From Candidatus Tectimicrobiota bacterium (GTDB lineage: Bacteria; UBA8248), in contig JACPCT010000154.1 of NCBI GenBank assembly GCA_016184445.1, positions 1-5,137 of the forward strand: DNA of 5,137 nucleotides, given 5' to 3'. Positions within the stretch are counted from its first letter, which is position 1; each line of letters opens with the position of its first letter. Both the position numbers and the translations under genes were made by a program. Of the stretch, positions 1 to 5,137 are shown one piece after another. The notes beneath the pieces were generated by a model. It was not told the DNA's origin and did no database searches. It saw nothing but the letters and a program-made list of their open reading frames with translations.

Positions 1-604
1 CGTTCCCGCAGGAGATCATGAAGCTGAAGCCGATCCCTCGCTGGGTGGCGCGGGAGAGCAGGGCGCCCCCGATGCTCCCGCTTTGGCACACCACGCCCAC
101 GGCGCCCGGCAGGACGCGCTCGACATCGAGGGCGATGATGCCCGCCAAGTGGACCCGCCCGTGGAAGTTGCCATAGCCAGCCGCGTTCGGCCCGCAGACG
201 CGCATCCCCGCGGCCCCGGCGCGGGCGGCGACCTCGCGCTCGAGACGGGCGCCCGCCTCACCGGACTCGGCGAAGCCCGCCGTGTAGATCGTGACGGTGG
301 GAACACCCCGCGCCGCGCACTCCTCCACCACCCCGAGGACGTGCTCGCGCCCGACGGCGATGAAAACGGTGTCCGGCGTTTCCGGGAGCTCCCCCAGGGA
401 GGGCCAGCAGCGGATCCCCGCTACCTCCCCGTACTTGGGGTTCACGGGATAGACCCGGCCCCTGTAGCCGTGGCGCAGGAGGTTCTTGAGGACGCGGCCA
501 TTGAAGCGCTCGAGATCCGCCGAGGCCCCCACCACGGCCACGGAGGCCGGCCAGAGGAGGCGGCGCAGGGTCTCGCGGGTGGCCGCGGGGCCGGGGAGGC
601 TCAT
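1..604 (-). CDS. Acyl-CoA synthetase (NDP-forming) CoA-binding region, partial at 3' end
   Basis: This is the amino-terminal 201 residues of a CoA-binding (Rossmann-type) protein of the NDP-forming acyl-CoA synthetase family, related to succinyl-CoA synthetase alpha and ADP-forming acetate-CoA ligase. The family couples ATP or GTP hydrolysis to making an acyl-CoA from a free acid in the cytoplasm. Seen in order: a nucleotide/CoA-binding start VAVVGAS (22-28), YPVNPKYGEVAG (52-63), SLGELPETPD (69-78), TAGFAESGEAG (108-118), CGPNAAGYGN (137-146) and CQSGSIGG (173-180). The usual GPNCLG motif reads GPNAAG here. The phosphohistidine domain and any ATP-grasp half would lie beyond the window edge, so a full-length fused synthetase cannot be told from a separate alpha subunit. 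The ATG overlaps the stop of the upstream acyl-CoA dehydrogenase as ATGA. No strong ribosome site precedes it, which suggests translational coupling. The substrate is unknown. Confidence 0.88.
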   Translation of the reverse strand, partial: MSLPGPAATRETLRRLLWPASVAVVGASADLERFNGRVLKNLLRHGYRGRVYPVNPKYGEVAGIRCWPSLGELPETPDTVFIAVGREHVLGVVEECAARGVPTVTIYTAGFAESGEAGARLEREVAARAGAAGMRVCGPNAAGYGNFHGRVHLAGIIALDVERVLPGAVGVVCQSGSIGGALLSRATQRGIGFSFMISCGN

Positions 605-1755
605 TCGGGTCGGGGCGGGCGCTGGCTGAAGGAGCGCTCGTAGATCAGGCCGGCCAGGCGGTTGCGGAGCACCTGCACCGTGCCGCCCGCGATCGACCAG
701 CCCCGGATCTTGCGGTAGAGGAACTCGATCGGCAGCTCAGTCGAATAGCCGTACGCCCCGTGAAGCTGAATCGCGTCGTCCGCCACCTGGCGCGCCATCT
801 CGTTGCAGTAGAGCTTGGCGGCGGTGGTCTCGATGGCCGTGGGGAGCCCCGCCCGCGCGTTCGAGAGGGCCCGGTAGAGGAGGAGCCGGGCCGCCTCCAG
901 CTTCACACGCATGTCCGCCACCATCCACTGCACCCCCTGGAACTCGCACAGCGGGCGGCCGAACTGGCGCCGCGTCTTGGTGTGCTCGACGGTCATGCCG
1001 TAGGCCGCCTGGGCGAGGGCGAGGCAGCGGGTGGCGTTGCCTAGCCGCTCGACGTTGAAGATGGGCATCAGGACGCGGAAACCGTCGCTGTCGATGAGGA
1101 CGTTCTCGCGGGGCACGCGCGCGCCCTCGAAGTGGAGGGCGCAGTGGGCCTCCCCGCTCATGAAGTGCTCGGTCTTCCCCTTCGCGAAGCCGGGAGCCCC
1201 CGTCTCCACCACCAAGGCGCCGCAGTCGCGCGTCCGGGGCCCGAAGCGGACGAAGACCACGAAGAGGTCCGCGTGCGGGGCGTTCGAGCTGAAGCACTTC
1301 TGGCCGTTCAGGACGACGCTCCCTCCGTCGTACTTAGCGGAGGTCTTGAGGTCGGTCGCGGCCGAGCCGGCGTCGGGCTCCGACATGGCGATGGAGATGA
1401 TCTTCGCGCCCCCGCACAGGCAGGGGAGGAAGCGCGCCCGCTGCTCCTCCGTCCCCAGCTCGTCGATTATCCGGATGGGGCCCATGTTCCCCATCTGCAC
1501 CACGTCGCCGCTGTGGGGGCACACTTGGGCGACGGCCTCCATCACGACGCAAGCCTCGAAGATCGAGCGGCCCCCCCCGTGGGGCTCGCGCACGGTCATG
1601 CCCATCATCCCGTGCTCGGCGAGCACCTTCATGGAGCGGCGGGGATACTCGCCCGTCCTGGCGTAGCTGTAGGCGTCCCTCGCGAACTCGCGCACGGCGA
1701 GATCGCGGGCAGTCTGCTGAAGAAGGCGGTCCTCGTCGCTGAGCTGGAAGTCCAC
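601..1755 (-). CDS. Acyl-CoA dehydrogenase, FAD-dependent
   Basis: A 384-residue acyl-CoA dehydrogenase, the usual length for the family. It should oxidise an acyl-CoA to the 2,3-enoyl-CoA in the cytoplasm and pass electrons to electron-transfer flavoprotein. Seen: the N-terminal helical domain beginning DFQLSDEDRLLQQ; the beta-domain flavin/substrate signature AMSEPDAGSAATDLKTSA (123-140); NGQKCFSSNA (150-159); the flavin motif RRQFGRPLCEFQGVQ (262-276); and the C-terminal signature LHGAYGYSTELPIEFLYRK (331-349). At the usual catalytic position, normally IYEGT, it reads IAGGT (355-359), so Gly357 replaces Glu. Glu236 in FNVERLGN sits where isovaleryl-CoA and long-chain dehydrogenases carry their catalytic Glu. 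I chose the GTG at 1755-1753 because the family normally starts MDFxLS. The reading frame stays open to a GTG at 1851, but that adds 32 low-complexity Ala/Arg/Gly residues. A GGGGGA element sits only 3 bases before the chosen start, so the start is likely, not proven. It is the first gene of the pair with the CoA-binding synthetase. Confidence 0.93.
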   Translation of the reverse strand: MDFQLSDEDRLLQQTARDLAVREFARDAYSYARTGEYPRRSMKVLAEHGMMGMTVREPHGGGRSIFEACVVMEAVAQVCPHSGDVVQMGNMGPIRIIDELGTEEQRARFLPCLCGGAKIISIAMSEPDAGSAATDLKTSAKYDGGSVVLNGQKCFSSNAPHADLFVVFVRFGPRTRDCGALVVETGAPGFAKGKTEHFMSGEAHCALHFEGARVPRENVLIDSDGFRVLMPIFNVERLGNATRCLALAQAAYGMTVEHTKTRRQFGRPLCEFQGVQWMVADMRVKLEAARLLLYRALSNARAGLPTAIETTAAKLYCNEMARQVADDAIQLHGAYGYSTELPIEFLYRKIRGWSIAGGTVQVLRNRLAGLIYERSFSQRPPRPE

Positions 1756-2197
1756 GGGTCCCCCCGCGCCGGCGGGTGCTCCGGCCCGCCTCGCCCGGGC
1801 GGACCCCGCCGGCCATGCCGAAACGCTGCGCGAGGCGGAAGCGATGATCACCCCATCTTATTCCGCCGGCCGGAGCGGGTCCACATCCCGCCCAGGGGCC
1901 GCCTTCCCAGCAGCTTGTCCGGTAAGATGGGCTTTTCTGAATATATGTATTTGCACTATTCGGAACGTAGATTTCATTCGCGCCGCCCTTCGGCTTGATC
2001 GGGAGATGAACCTTCCTCCCCTCCCAAAAAGCTCGTGCCGAGGGAAACCAGGGCCAGTCAAAAGGGTTTCGGGGCGGAAGAAGAAAGGAAACGAAAAAAA
2101 CCTCTATAGAATCGGGGCGCTTGCCGATAGACAGATAAGGAGGGGAAGTCGACGCGGCGGGGCCCGCGATAGGGACGCCGCATAAGGATGAGCAGCC
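1756..2197. other. Divergent intergenic region between the acyl-CoA operon and the protease
   Basis: This 442-base stretch separates two divergently read genes and should hold both promoters. I see no convincing gene in it. Bases 1931-1980 are conspicuously AT-rich for this DNA (for example ATATATGTATTT around 1941-1952) and are the most likely promoter zone for the leftward operon, but no -35/-10 pair with good spacing stands out on either strand. On the plus strand TAGAAT (2107-2112) resembles a -10 box for the protease gene but lacks a matching -35. Purine-rich sequence fills 2071-2100. The segment 1852-1931 holds an inverted repeat with a nested hairpin, listed separately. Confidence 0.6.
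1852..1931. repeat. 9-bp inverted repeat enclosing a GC-rich hairpin
   Basis: CCCATCTTA at 1852-1860 is perfectly repeated in inverse orientation as TAAGATGGG at 1923-1931, with 62 bases between. Inside lies a second hairpin, GCGGG (1875-1879) and CCCGC (1887-1891) around a 7-base loop. The element lies in the probable 5' leader of the leftward acyl-CoA dehydrogenase mRNA. A function as a leader structure or protein-binding site is inference. A 9-bp match over this distance could also arise by chance. Confidence 0.4.
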
Positions 2198-3145
2198 ATG
2201 AAACCCAAGCGACGCTGGCACACGACAAGACTCCTTCTGGGCACCCTTCTCCTCTCGGGGTGCGCAGCGGCCGCCAGCGCGCCCGCCGGGTTCATCCCCT
2301 CGCCGGACGGCCGCTACGACAACCACACCTATCTCGTCGACCCCTCCCGGATGGACGTGGCCCGGGTGGCTGACTCGATCGTCAGCCTGGTGACCCGGAC
2401 CACGTTCGCGGGGCCGGGGGGCGAGATCATTCAAAGAAGCCTTGAAGGGAGCGGGGTGGTGCTCGGCCGCTTTGTGCTGACCGCGGAGCACACCGTCGGC
2501 CAGCACACCCTCGAGATTCCGACTCCTTTCGGCAGTGTCGAGCTCCCGGTCTTGAAGAAGAACGAGGAAACGTTCCTCCGCTGGAGGGGCGTCGACTATC
2601 CTTTGCGCGTCCTGTACAAGGACCAAGCCGACGACATCGCCCTCTTCGAGCTTCCGGCCGGGGTACAACCCCCGTCGTTCCCCCATCCCCTCGGGAACAG
2701 TGACGACCTCCAGGTGGGGAACTTCATCTACGTCGTCGGGAATCCCATGAACCTGGGGGTCAACGTCCGCGAGGGCATCGTGAGCGCTCTGCGGGCACCC
2801 GGGGAGGTCTCCCGCATCGGGGCGAAGGGGGAAAACGCCTTCATGGTGAGCAATGGCCTCCTTCCGGGCGACAGCGGAACCCCCGTCATTGGGATTCGGG
2901 ACGGCCAGTTCGAACTCGTAGGCATCTCGCAAGGAACCATCCTCCAGAACAACCGTCTGGGCTGGGTGATCCGGATCAACGTCATCCGCGACTCCCTCCG
3001 GACCGCCCAGGCCCACCTCGATGAAAGGTGGGCGGCCCCGCCCCGGACCCTCCCCGTCTCGGTCCGGGGAACCGGTGAGGCGGGGGCGGGAAGCTTCCTC
3101 TCCTGGCCGGCCTCGGGCTTCAAGGGGAGCCCTCTCGAACCGTGA
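2198..3145 (+). CDS. Lipoprotein-type trypsin-like serine protease (HtrA-like, no PDZ)
   Basis: A 315-residue predicted envelope protease. The amino terminus is a lipoprotein signal: basic MKPKRRWHTTR, hydrophobic LLLGTLLLS, then lipobox LSGC with the lipidated Cys at 22. Residues Ala23-Ala24 follow the Cys, with no retention Asp at +2, so if the cell has an outer membrane the protein probably goes there. The trypsin-like domain covers about 55-270. Its catalytic triad is intact: His98 in LTAEHTV (normally TAAHV), Asp146 in DDIALFEL, and Ser226 in PGDSGTPVIG. The stretch GNPMNLGVNVREGIVSAL (181-198) matches the HtrA-type loop before the serine. The second Gly of the usual GDSGGP is Thr228. 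No PDZ domain follows; the last 40 or so residues are Pro/Gly/Ala-rich. AAGGA at 2184-2188 is 9 bases before the ATG. The substrate is unknown, and the neighbours do not suggest one. Confidence 0.88.
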   Translation: MKPKRRWHTTRLLLGTLLLSGCAAAASAPAGFIPSPDGRYDNHTYLVDPSRMDVARVADSIVSLVTRTTFAGPGGEIIQRSLEGSGVVLGRFVLTAEHTVGQHTLEIPTPFGSVELPVLKKNEETFLRWRGVDYPLRVLYKDQADDIALFELPAGVQPPSFPHPLGNSDDLQVGNFIYVVGNPMNLGVNVREGIVSALRAPGEVSRIGAKGENAFMVSNGLLPGDSGTPVIGIRDGQFELVGISQGTILQNNRLGWVIRINVIRDSLRTAQAHLDERWAAPPRTLPVSVRGTGEAGAGSFLSWPASGFKGSPLEP

Positions 3146-3344
3146 CGCACGTCCCTCCGGACTTGCTCCTCCTCCTCCCGAGGGAGGCCCCCAGGAAGGC
3201 GCCCGGCCCCTAAGACACTCTCCCCCGCACCGTTCCTTCGCTTTCCCCTGCCCCGTGGGAAAGCGGTGGCCCGGGGGGGCCGCTCGTGCGACAATGCCGA
3301 AAACCCGCGAGGCAGCCCAGCCTCCCCACTCGACACAGGAGACG
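3146..3344. other. Intergenic gap between protease and isomerase-family gene
   Basis: This 199-base gap has no convincing gene. Two hairpins could form: CCTCC (3174-3178) with GGAGG (3183-3187) around a 4-base loop, 28 bases after the protease stop, and a longer one pairing 3265-3272 with 3277-3284 (two G-U pairs, GGGG loop). Neither is followed by a T run, so a standard Rho-independent terminator is not supported. TGCGACAAT at 3287-3295 resembles an extended -10 element for the next gene, but no -35 is apparent. Confidence 0.4.
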
Positions 3345-4067
3345 ATGATGCCCGGCAACGGCGTGTTCCGGGTCGGCCTGATCGTCCCCTCCTCCAACAC
3401 GACGATGGAGGTGGATTTCCACCGGACCCTGCCCGAGGGGGTGGAGGTCGCCACTTCACGGATGTTCCTCGAGAACACGACGAAGGACGAAGAGATCCGG
3501 ATGATCGAGGACTCGCTCCCCGAGGCCGCCCGCACCCTGCGGACGGCCAAGCCCGCCCTCGCCGTCTTCGGCTGCACCTCGGGCGGCTCCCTCTTCGGGA
3601 GGAAGTACGACCGGCAGCTCCAGAAAAACCTCGCAGACGCCACCGGCCTCTCGGCCCTCTCGGAGGAGTTCGCCCTGCTCGGGGCCAAGCGGCTCATCGT
3701 CCTGACGCCCTACGTCGCCGAGCTGACAGCGGCCGTGCGATCGGCCATCGAGGAGGAAGGCTTCGAGGTTCTCTTCATCCGGGGCATGGGCATCGTCGAG
3801 AACACCCGGATCGGGAGCCTGCGGGGGGAGGAGATTCTCGCCTTCGCCCGGGACTCCATCCCCGCCTCCCTCCCGGCCGAAGCGGATTGCCTGTTTTTCT
3901 CCTGCACCAACCTCCCCGCCGTGCGGGCGCTGCCCCTCCTGCGGCCGGCCTATCCCGGCCTGCCCATCATGACCAGCAACCTGGCCGCCATCCAGGCCGT
4001 GCGGCGGCGCTTCGAGGCGGCCGGTGCCCCCGCAGCGTCGGGGGGTCGTTCCGGCAAGCGCGCCTAG
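3345..4067 (+). CDS. Maleate isomerase / Asp-Glu racemase superfamily enzyme
   Basis: A 240-residue cytoplasmic enzyme of the superfamily of maleate cis-trans isomerase, arylmalonate decarboxylase and aspartate/glutamate racemase. These are cofactor-free enzymes that act on small carboxylates or dicarboxylates. Seen: the N-terminal family motif VGLIVPSSNTTMEVDF (10-25) with Asn18; the first cysteine, Cys77, in FGCTSGGS (75-82); TPYVAELTAAV (121-131); and the second cysteine, Cys187, in FFSCTNLPAV (184-193). Having both cysteines fits an isomerase or racemase better than arylmalonate decarboxylase, which has only one. The exact substrate (maleate, a substituted maleate, or a racemisable amino acid or acid) cannot be read from sequence. 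AGGAG at 3337-3341 serves one of two adjacent ATGs (3345 or 3348); the second has the better spacing of 6. An in-frame ATG at 3294 has no ribosome site. The DUF188 gene follows 19 bases after the stop. Confidence 0.87.
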   Translation: MMPGNGVFRVGLIVPSSNTTMEVDFHRTLPEGVEVATSRMFLENTTKDEEIRMIEDSLPEAARTLRTAKPALAVFGCTSGGSLFGRKYDRQLQKNLADATGLSALSEEFALLGAKRLIVLTPYVAELTAAVRSAIEEEGFEVLFIRGMGIVENTRIGSLRGEEILAFARDSIPASLPAEADCLFFSCTNLPAVRALPLLRPAYPGLPIMTSNLAAIQAVRRRFEAAGAPAASGGRSGKRA

Positions 4068-4072
4068 CGCCC

Positions 4073-4078
4073 GGGAGG
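4073..4078 (+). promoter_or_regulatory. Ribosome binding site that selects the TTG start at 4087
   Basis: GGGAGG ends 8 bases before TTG at 4087. The alternative in-frame GTG at 4024 lies inside the preceding gene and would add 21 residues not found in the YaiI/YqxD family. Confidence 0.65.
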
Positions 4079-4086
4079 CCGGCCGG

Positions 4087-4542
4087 TTGGAGATCTGGAT
4101 CGACGCCGACGCCTGCCCCGGAGAGATCCGGGAGATCGTCTTCCGGGCCTCGGAGCGCCTTCAGCTCTCCGTCTGCCTCGTCGCCAACCGGAAGGTATCC
4201 TTGCCGCAATCCTCCCTGATCCGCTCCGTGCAGGTGGGCCGCGATTTCAACGCAGCCGATCAGCACATCGCTCAATCCATGGGCGCGGGGGACATTGTCA
4301 TCACGGGAGACGTCCCCCTGGCCGCGCAGGTAGCAGAAAGAGGAGGGGTCGCCATCAGCCCGCGCGGCGAGGTCTTCGACGCGGAGAACGCGGGGGAGAA
4401 GCTCTCCATCCGGGACTTCTACCAGGAGCTGCGGGGCGGCGGGCTCATACAGGGGGGGCCGCCGCCCTTCTCTCCCCTGGATCGACACCGCTTCGCCGCC
4501 GCCCTCGACCGCGAGCTGACCAAGCGCCTCAAGGGCTCCTGA
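4087..4542 (+). CDS. YaiI/YqxD family protein (UPF0178, DUF188)
   Basis: A 151-residue protein, almost exactly the size of E. coli YaiI. It follows that family along its whole length: MEIWIDADACP (1-11), LVANRKVSLP (31-40), DFNAADQHIAQ (53-63), GDIVITGDVPLAAQ (68-81), SPRGEVF (91-97), the LSIRDF block (106-111) and the Gly/Pro segment GGPPPFSPLDR (123-133). The family has a PIN-like fold. Its clustered acidic residues, here Asp6, Asp8, Asp69 and Asp75, suggest a metal-dependent nuclease-like site, but no cellular role is established. TTG is taken as the start because it aligns with the family start and has GGGAGG 8 bases upstream. It begins 19 bases after the isomerase-family gene and is probably cotranscribed with it. 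I see no functional link between the two. Confidence 0.92.
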   Translation: MEIWIDADACPGEIREIVFRASERLQLSVCLVANRKVSLPQSSLIRSVQVGRDFNAADQHIAQSMGAGDIVITGDVPLAAQVAERGGVAISPRGEVFDAENAGEKLSIRDFYQELRGGGLIQGGPPPFSPLDRHRFAAALDRELTKRLKGS

Positions 4543-4599
4543 GGCGACACCGCGGCGGATTCCCACCGGGGGCAGGCGCTGAATCCCATGCAGGCATAT

Positions 4600-4659
4600 G
4601 GGGTTATCTTGATCCGTGTTTGCCGGCTGGAGGGCCGCTGGAAATGGGTTGATAACCCC
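4600..4659. repeat. 9-bp inverted repeat overlapping the -35 box
   Basis: GGGGTTATC (4600-4608) and GATAACCCC (4651-4659) are perfect inverse copies 42 bases apart. The right arm also forms a small palindrome with the bases before it, GGGTT-GAT-AACCC (4646-4658), which covers the proposed -35 hexamer. Two half-sites, one on the -35 box, would suit a repressor with looping or cooperative binding. That is inference from position only. Confidence 0.45.
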
Positions 4660-4678
4660 TTTGGATAAGAAGGATAAT
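4649..4678 (+). promoter_or_regulatory. Candidate sigma-70 promoter for the downstream exported-protein gene
   Basis: TTGATA (4649-4654) and GATAAT (4673-4678) each match five of six consensus bases and are 18 bases apart. Transcription would begin near 4685, giving a leader of about 85 bases before the ATG at 4771. It is the best promoter-like pair I found in the window. Confidence 0.5.
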
Positions 4679-4706
4679 CCGGGCAAAATCCTATGCCGAA
4701 ATGGCT

Positions 4707-4730
4707 GTCATATACAGGTCAATATATGGC
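4707..4730. repeat. Operator-like palindrome in the leader
   Basis: CATATA (4709-4714) and TATATG (4723-4728) form an inverted repeat with an 8-base spacer, and G4707/C4730 extend it imperfectly. It lies just downstream of the predicted transcription start, a typical position for a repressor site. The AT-rich arms make a chance origin possible. Confidence 0.3.
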
Positions 4731-4770
4731 GGAAGGAATAAAACCACGGGCGTAAGGCGGAGTGTGCCTG

Positions 4771-5137
4771 ATGAACATACGGAGCCCATTTCAAGTTGGA
4801 GCTTTTTTGCTGGTAACGAGTGTGGCGCTCTGGCTGACTCTCGCGGTCGCACAAGGGTTTTTCGTTACGTCTGTTCCGCAAGCGCCGGACTATTGTAAGA
4901 AATGGGTACGAATCCCAGATGACGTTGATGTGCCAGAGCGCCTTGCGGGGTCATCGTCCCGTTGCGTTGAGTTTATAAGTGCCCTTGAACGGCTCAAGTA
5001 TTACCACAACCTAAATATGGTCAAGAGAAATCGTGTCCTTCTCTACGTAGAACCCATCTCAAATTCGTTTCAGCAGGATGAGCGCGCACGCGAGTTGAAC
5101 GAAGCCGAGGAAGTTGTGGACATAGTACTCCCAGCGG
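4771..5137 (+). CDS. Unrecognised exported or membrane-anchored protein, partial at 3' end
   Basis: An open frame of 122 codons runs from ATG at 4771 through the window edge without a stop. I do not recognise the family. The amino terminus has a short basic start (MNIR), a hydrophobic core at about 9-27 (GAFLLVTSVALWLTLAVA) and an AVA motif before Gln28. This fits either a cleavable Sec signal peptide or a single N-terminal membrane anchor, placing the rest outside the cytoplasm. The visible mature part is soluble and mixed-charge, with two cysteines (42 and 65) that could form a disulfide; the end is rich in acidic residues (ERARELNEAEEVVDIV, 104-119). AAGGCGGAG (4753-4761) is 9 bases before the ATG, and a promoter candidate lies upstream. 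G+C content is about 51% by my count, well below the other genes, and ATA and AGA codons appear. Gene transfer or an atypical accessory gene is possible. Confidence 0.7.
   Translation, partial: MNIRSPFQVGAFLLVTSVALWLTLAVAQGFFVTSVPQAPDYCKKWVRIPDDVDVPERLAGSSSRCVEFISALERLKYYHNLNMVKRNRVLLYVEPISNSFQQDERARELNEAEEVVDIVLPA

Larger units (their letters stand above)
4543..4770. other. Intergenic regulatory-looking region at a composition change
   Basis: This 228-base stretch has no supported gene. G+C content falls across it, from the high-GC block on the left to about 51% on the right. It contains a promoter candidate, a GATAA cluster and inverted repeats, listed separately. No hairpin with a T tract closes the preceding DUF188 gene. 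Confidence 0.55.

Noticed and set aside
83..643. 186-codon plus-strand open frame
   Set aside because: It lies opposite the CoA-binding synthetase gene, which has clear family motifs; the product is low complexity.
1848..1955. Short minus-strand frame ending in TGA at 1848-1850 that reads plausibly near DKLLGRRPLGGMW
   Set aside because: A stop lies shortly upstream with no start codon in frame at the beginning. It could be a gene remnant, but nothing identifies it.
1132..1998. 288-codon plus-strand open frame
   Set aside because: Antisense to the acyl-CoA dehydrogenase, His/Ala/Gly-rich, no recognisable domain.
2136..2145. Perfect Shine-Dalgarno-like TAAGGAGGGG
   Set aside because: No ATG, GTG or TTG lies within usable distance downstream. 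It is part of a purine-rich stretch, and the protease start has its own AAGGA.
1844..2185. 113-codon plus-strand open frame in the divergent region
   Set aside because: It has no family motif and no clear ribosome site, and composition changes along it without a coding pattern; probably chance.
3174..3187. Hairpin after the protease stop as a terminator
   Set aside because: Only 5 base pairs and no T run follows; a standard Rho-independent terminator is not supported.
3021..3344. Upstream extension of the isomerase-family gene
   Set aside because: The frame is open but overlaps the protease gene and reads as Arg/Pro/Ser-rich low complexity. The family start and ribosome site are at 3345/3348.
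1334..3697. 787-codon minus-strand open frame spanning several genes
   Set aside because: It runs antisense to the protease and isomerase-family genes and out of frame through the dehydrogenase. Its product is Pro/Arg/Gly-rich without any family motif, a usual artefact of high-GC DNA.
3266..4219. 317-codon plus-strand open frame
   Set aside because: An off-frame reading of the isomerase-family gene and the start of the DUF188 gene; Arg/Pro/Gly-rich.
3967..4686. 239-codon minus-strand open frame
   Set aside because: Antisense to the DUF188 gene; no motif of its own.
4701..4898. 65-codon plus-strand open frame
   Set aside because: It overlaps, in another frame, the start of the longer signal-bearing frame at 4771, which has a better ribosome site and stays open to the window end.

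Overview
The window is high-GC bacterial DNA (about two thirds G+C or more over most of its length; 42 of 60 bases in 4321-4380). It carries GTG and TTG starts, a four-base start/stop overlap, and fatty-acid/carboxylate-type catabolic enzymes. This fits an uncultured, GC-rich, metabolically versatile soil, sediment or marine bacterium, for example a deltaproteobacterial, Rokubacteria-like or Tectomicrobia-like lineage. That placement is inference from general character only; no phylogenetic marker is present.

Left part, minus strand (1-1755): two genes run leftward and overlap by ATGA. The upstream one (601-1755) is an acyl-CoA dehydrogenase. The downstream one (1-604, cut by the window edge) is the CoA-binding amino-terminal part of an NDP-forming acyl-CoA synthetase. 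Together they look like an acid-activation plus alpha,beta-dehydrogenation pair for an unidentified carboxylic acid. The dehydrogenase lacks the usual C-terminal catalytic Glu and has a Glu at the position used by isovaleryl-CoA and long-chain acyl-CoA dehydrogenases.

Centre (1756-2197): a 442-base divergent intergenic region with a locally AT-rich segment and an inverted repeat in the leader of the acyl-CoA operon.

Right part, plus strand (2198-4542): first a lipoprotein-type, trypsin-like serine protease with an intact His/Asp/Ser triad and no PDZ domain. After a 199-base gap comes a maleate isomerase/Asp-Glu racemase superfamily enzyme with two conserved cysteines. Nineteen bases later comes a YaiI/YqxD (UPF0178, DUF188) protein that most likely starts at TTG. 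The last two genes are probably cotranscribed.

Far right (4543-5137): composition drops to about 51% G+C. A 228-base regulatory-looking stretch contains a good sigma-70-type promoter, a cluster of GATAA elements and inverted repeats. It precedes an unrecognised exported or membrane-anchored protein that runs off the window. This is the least explained part and may be the edge of an acquired segment. I found no RNA genes, CRISPR arrays, insertion sequences or complete novel system.
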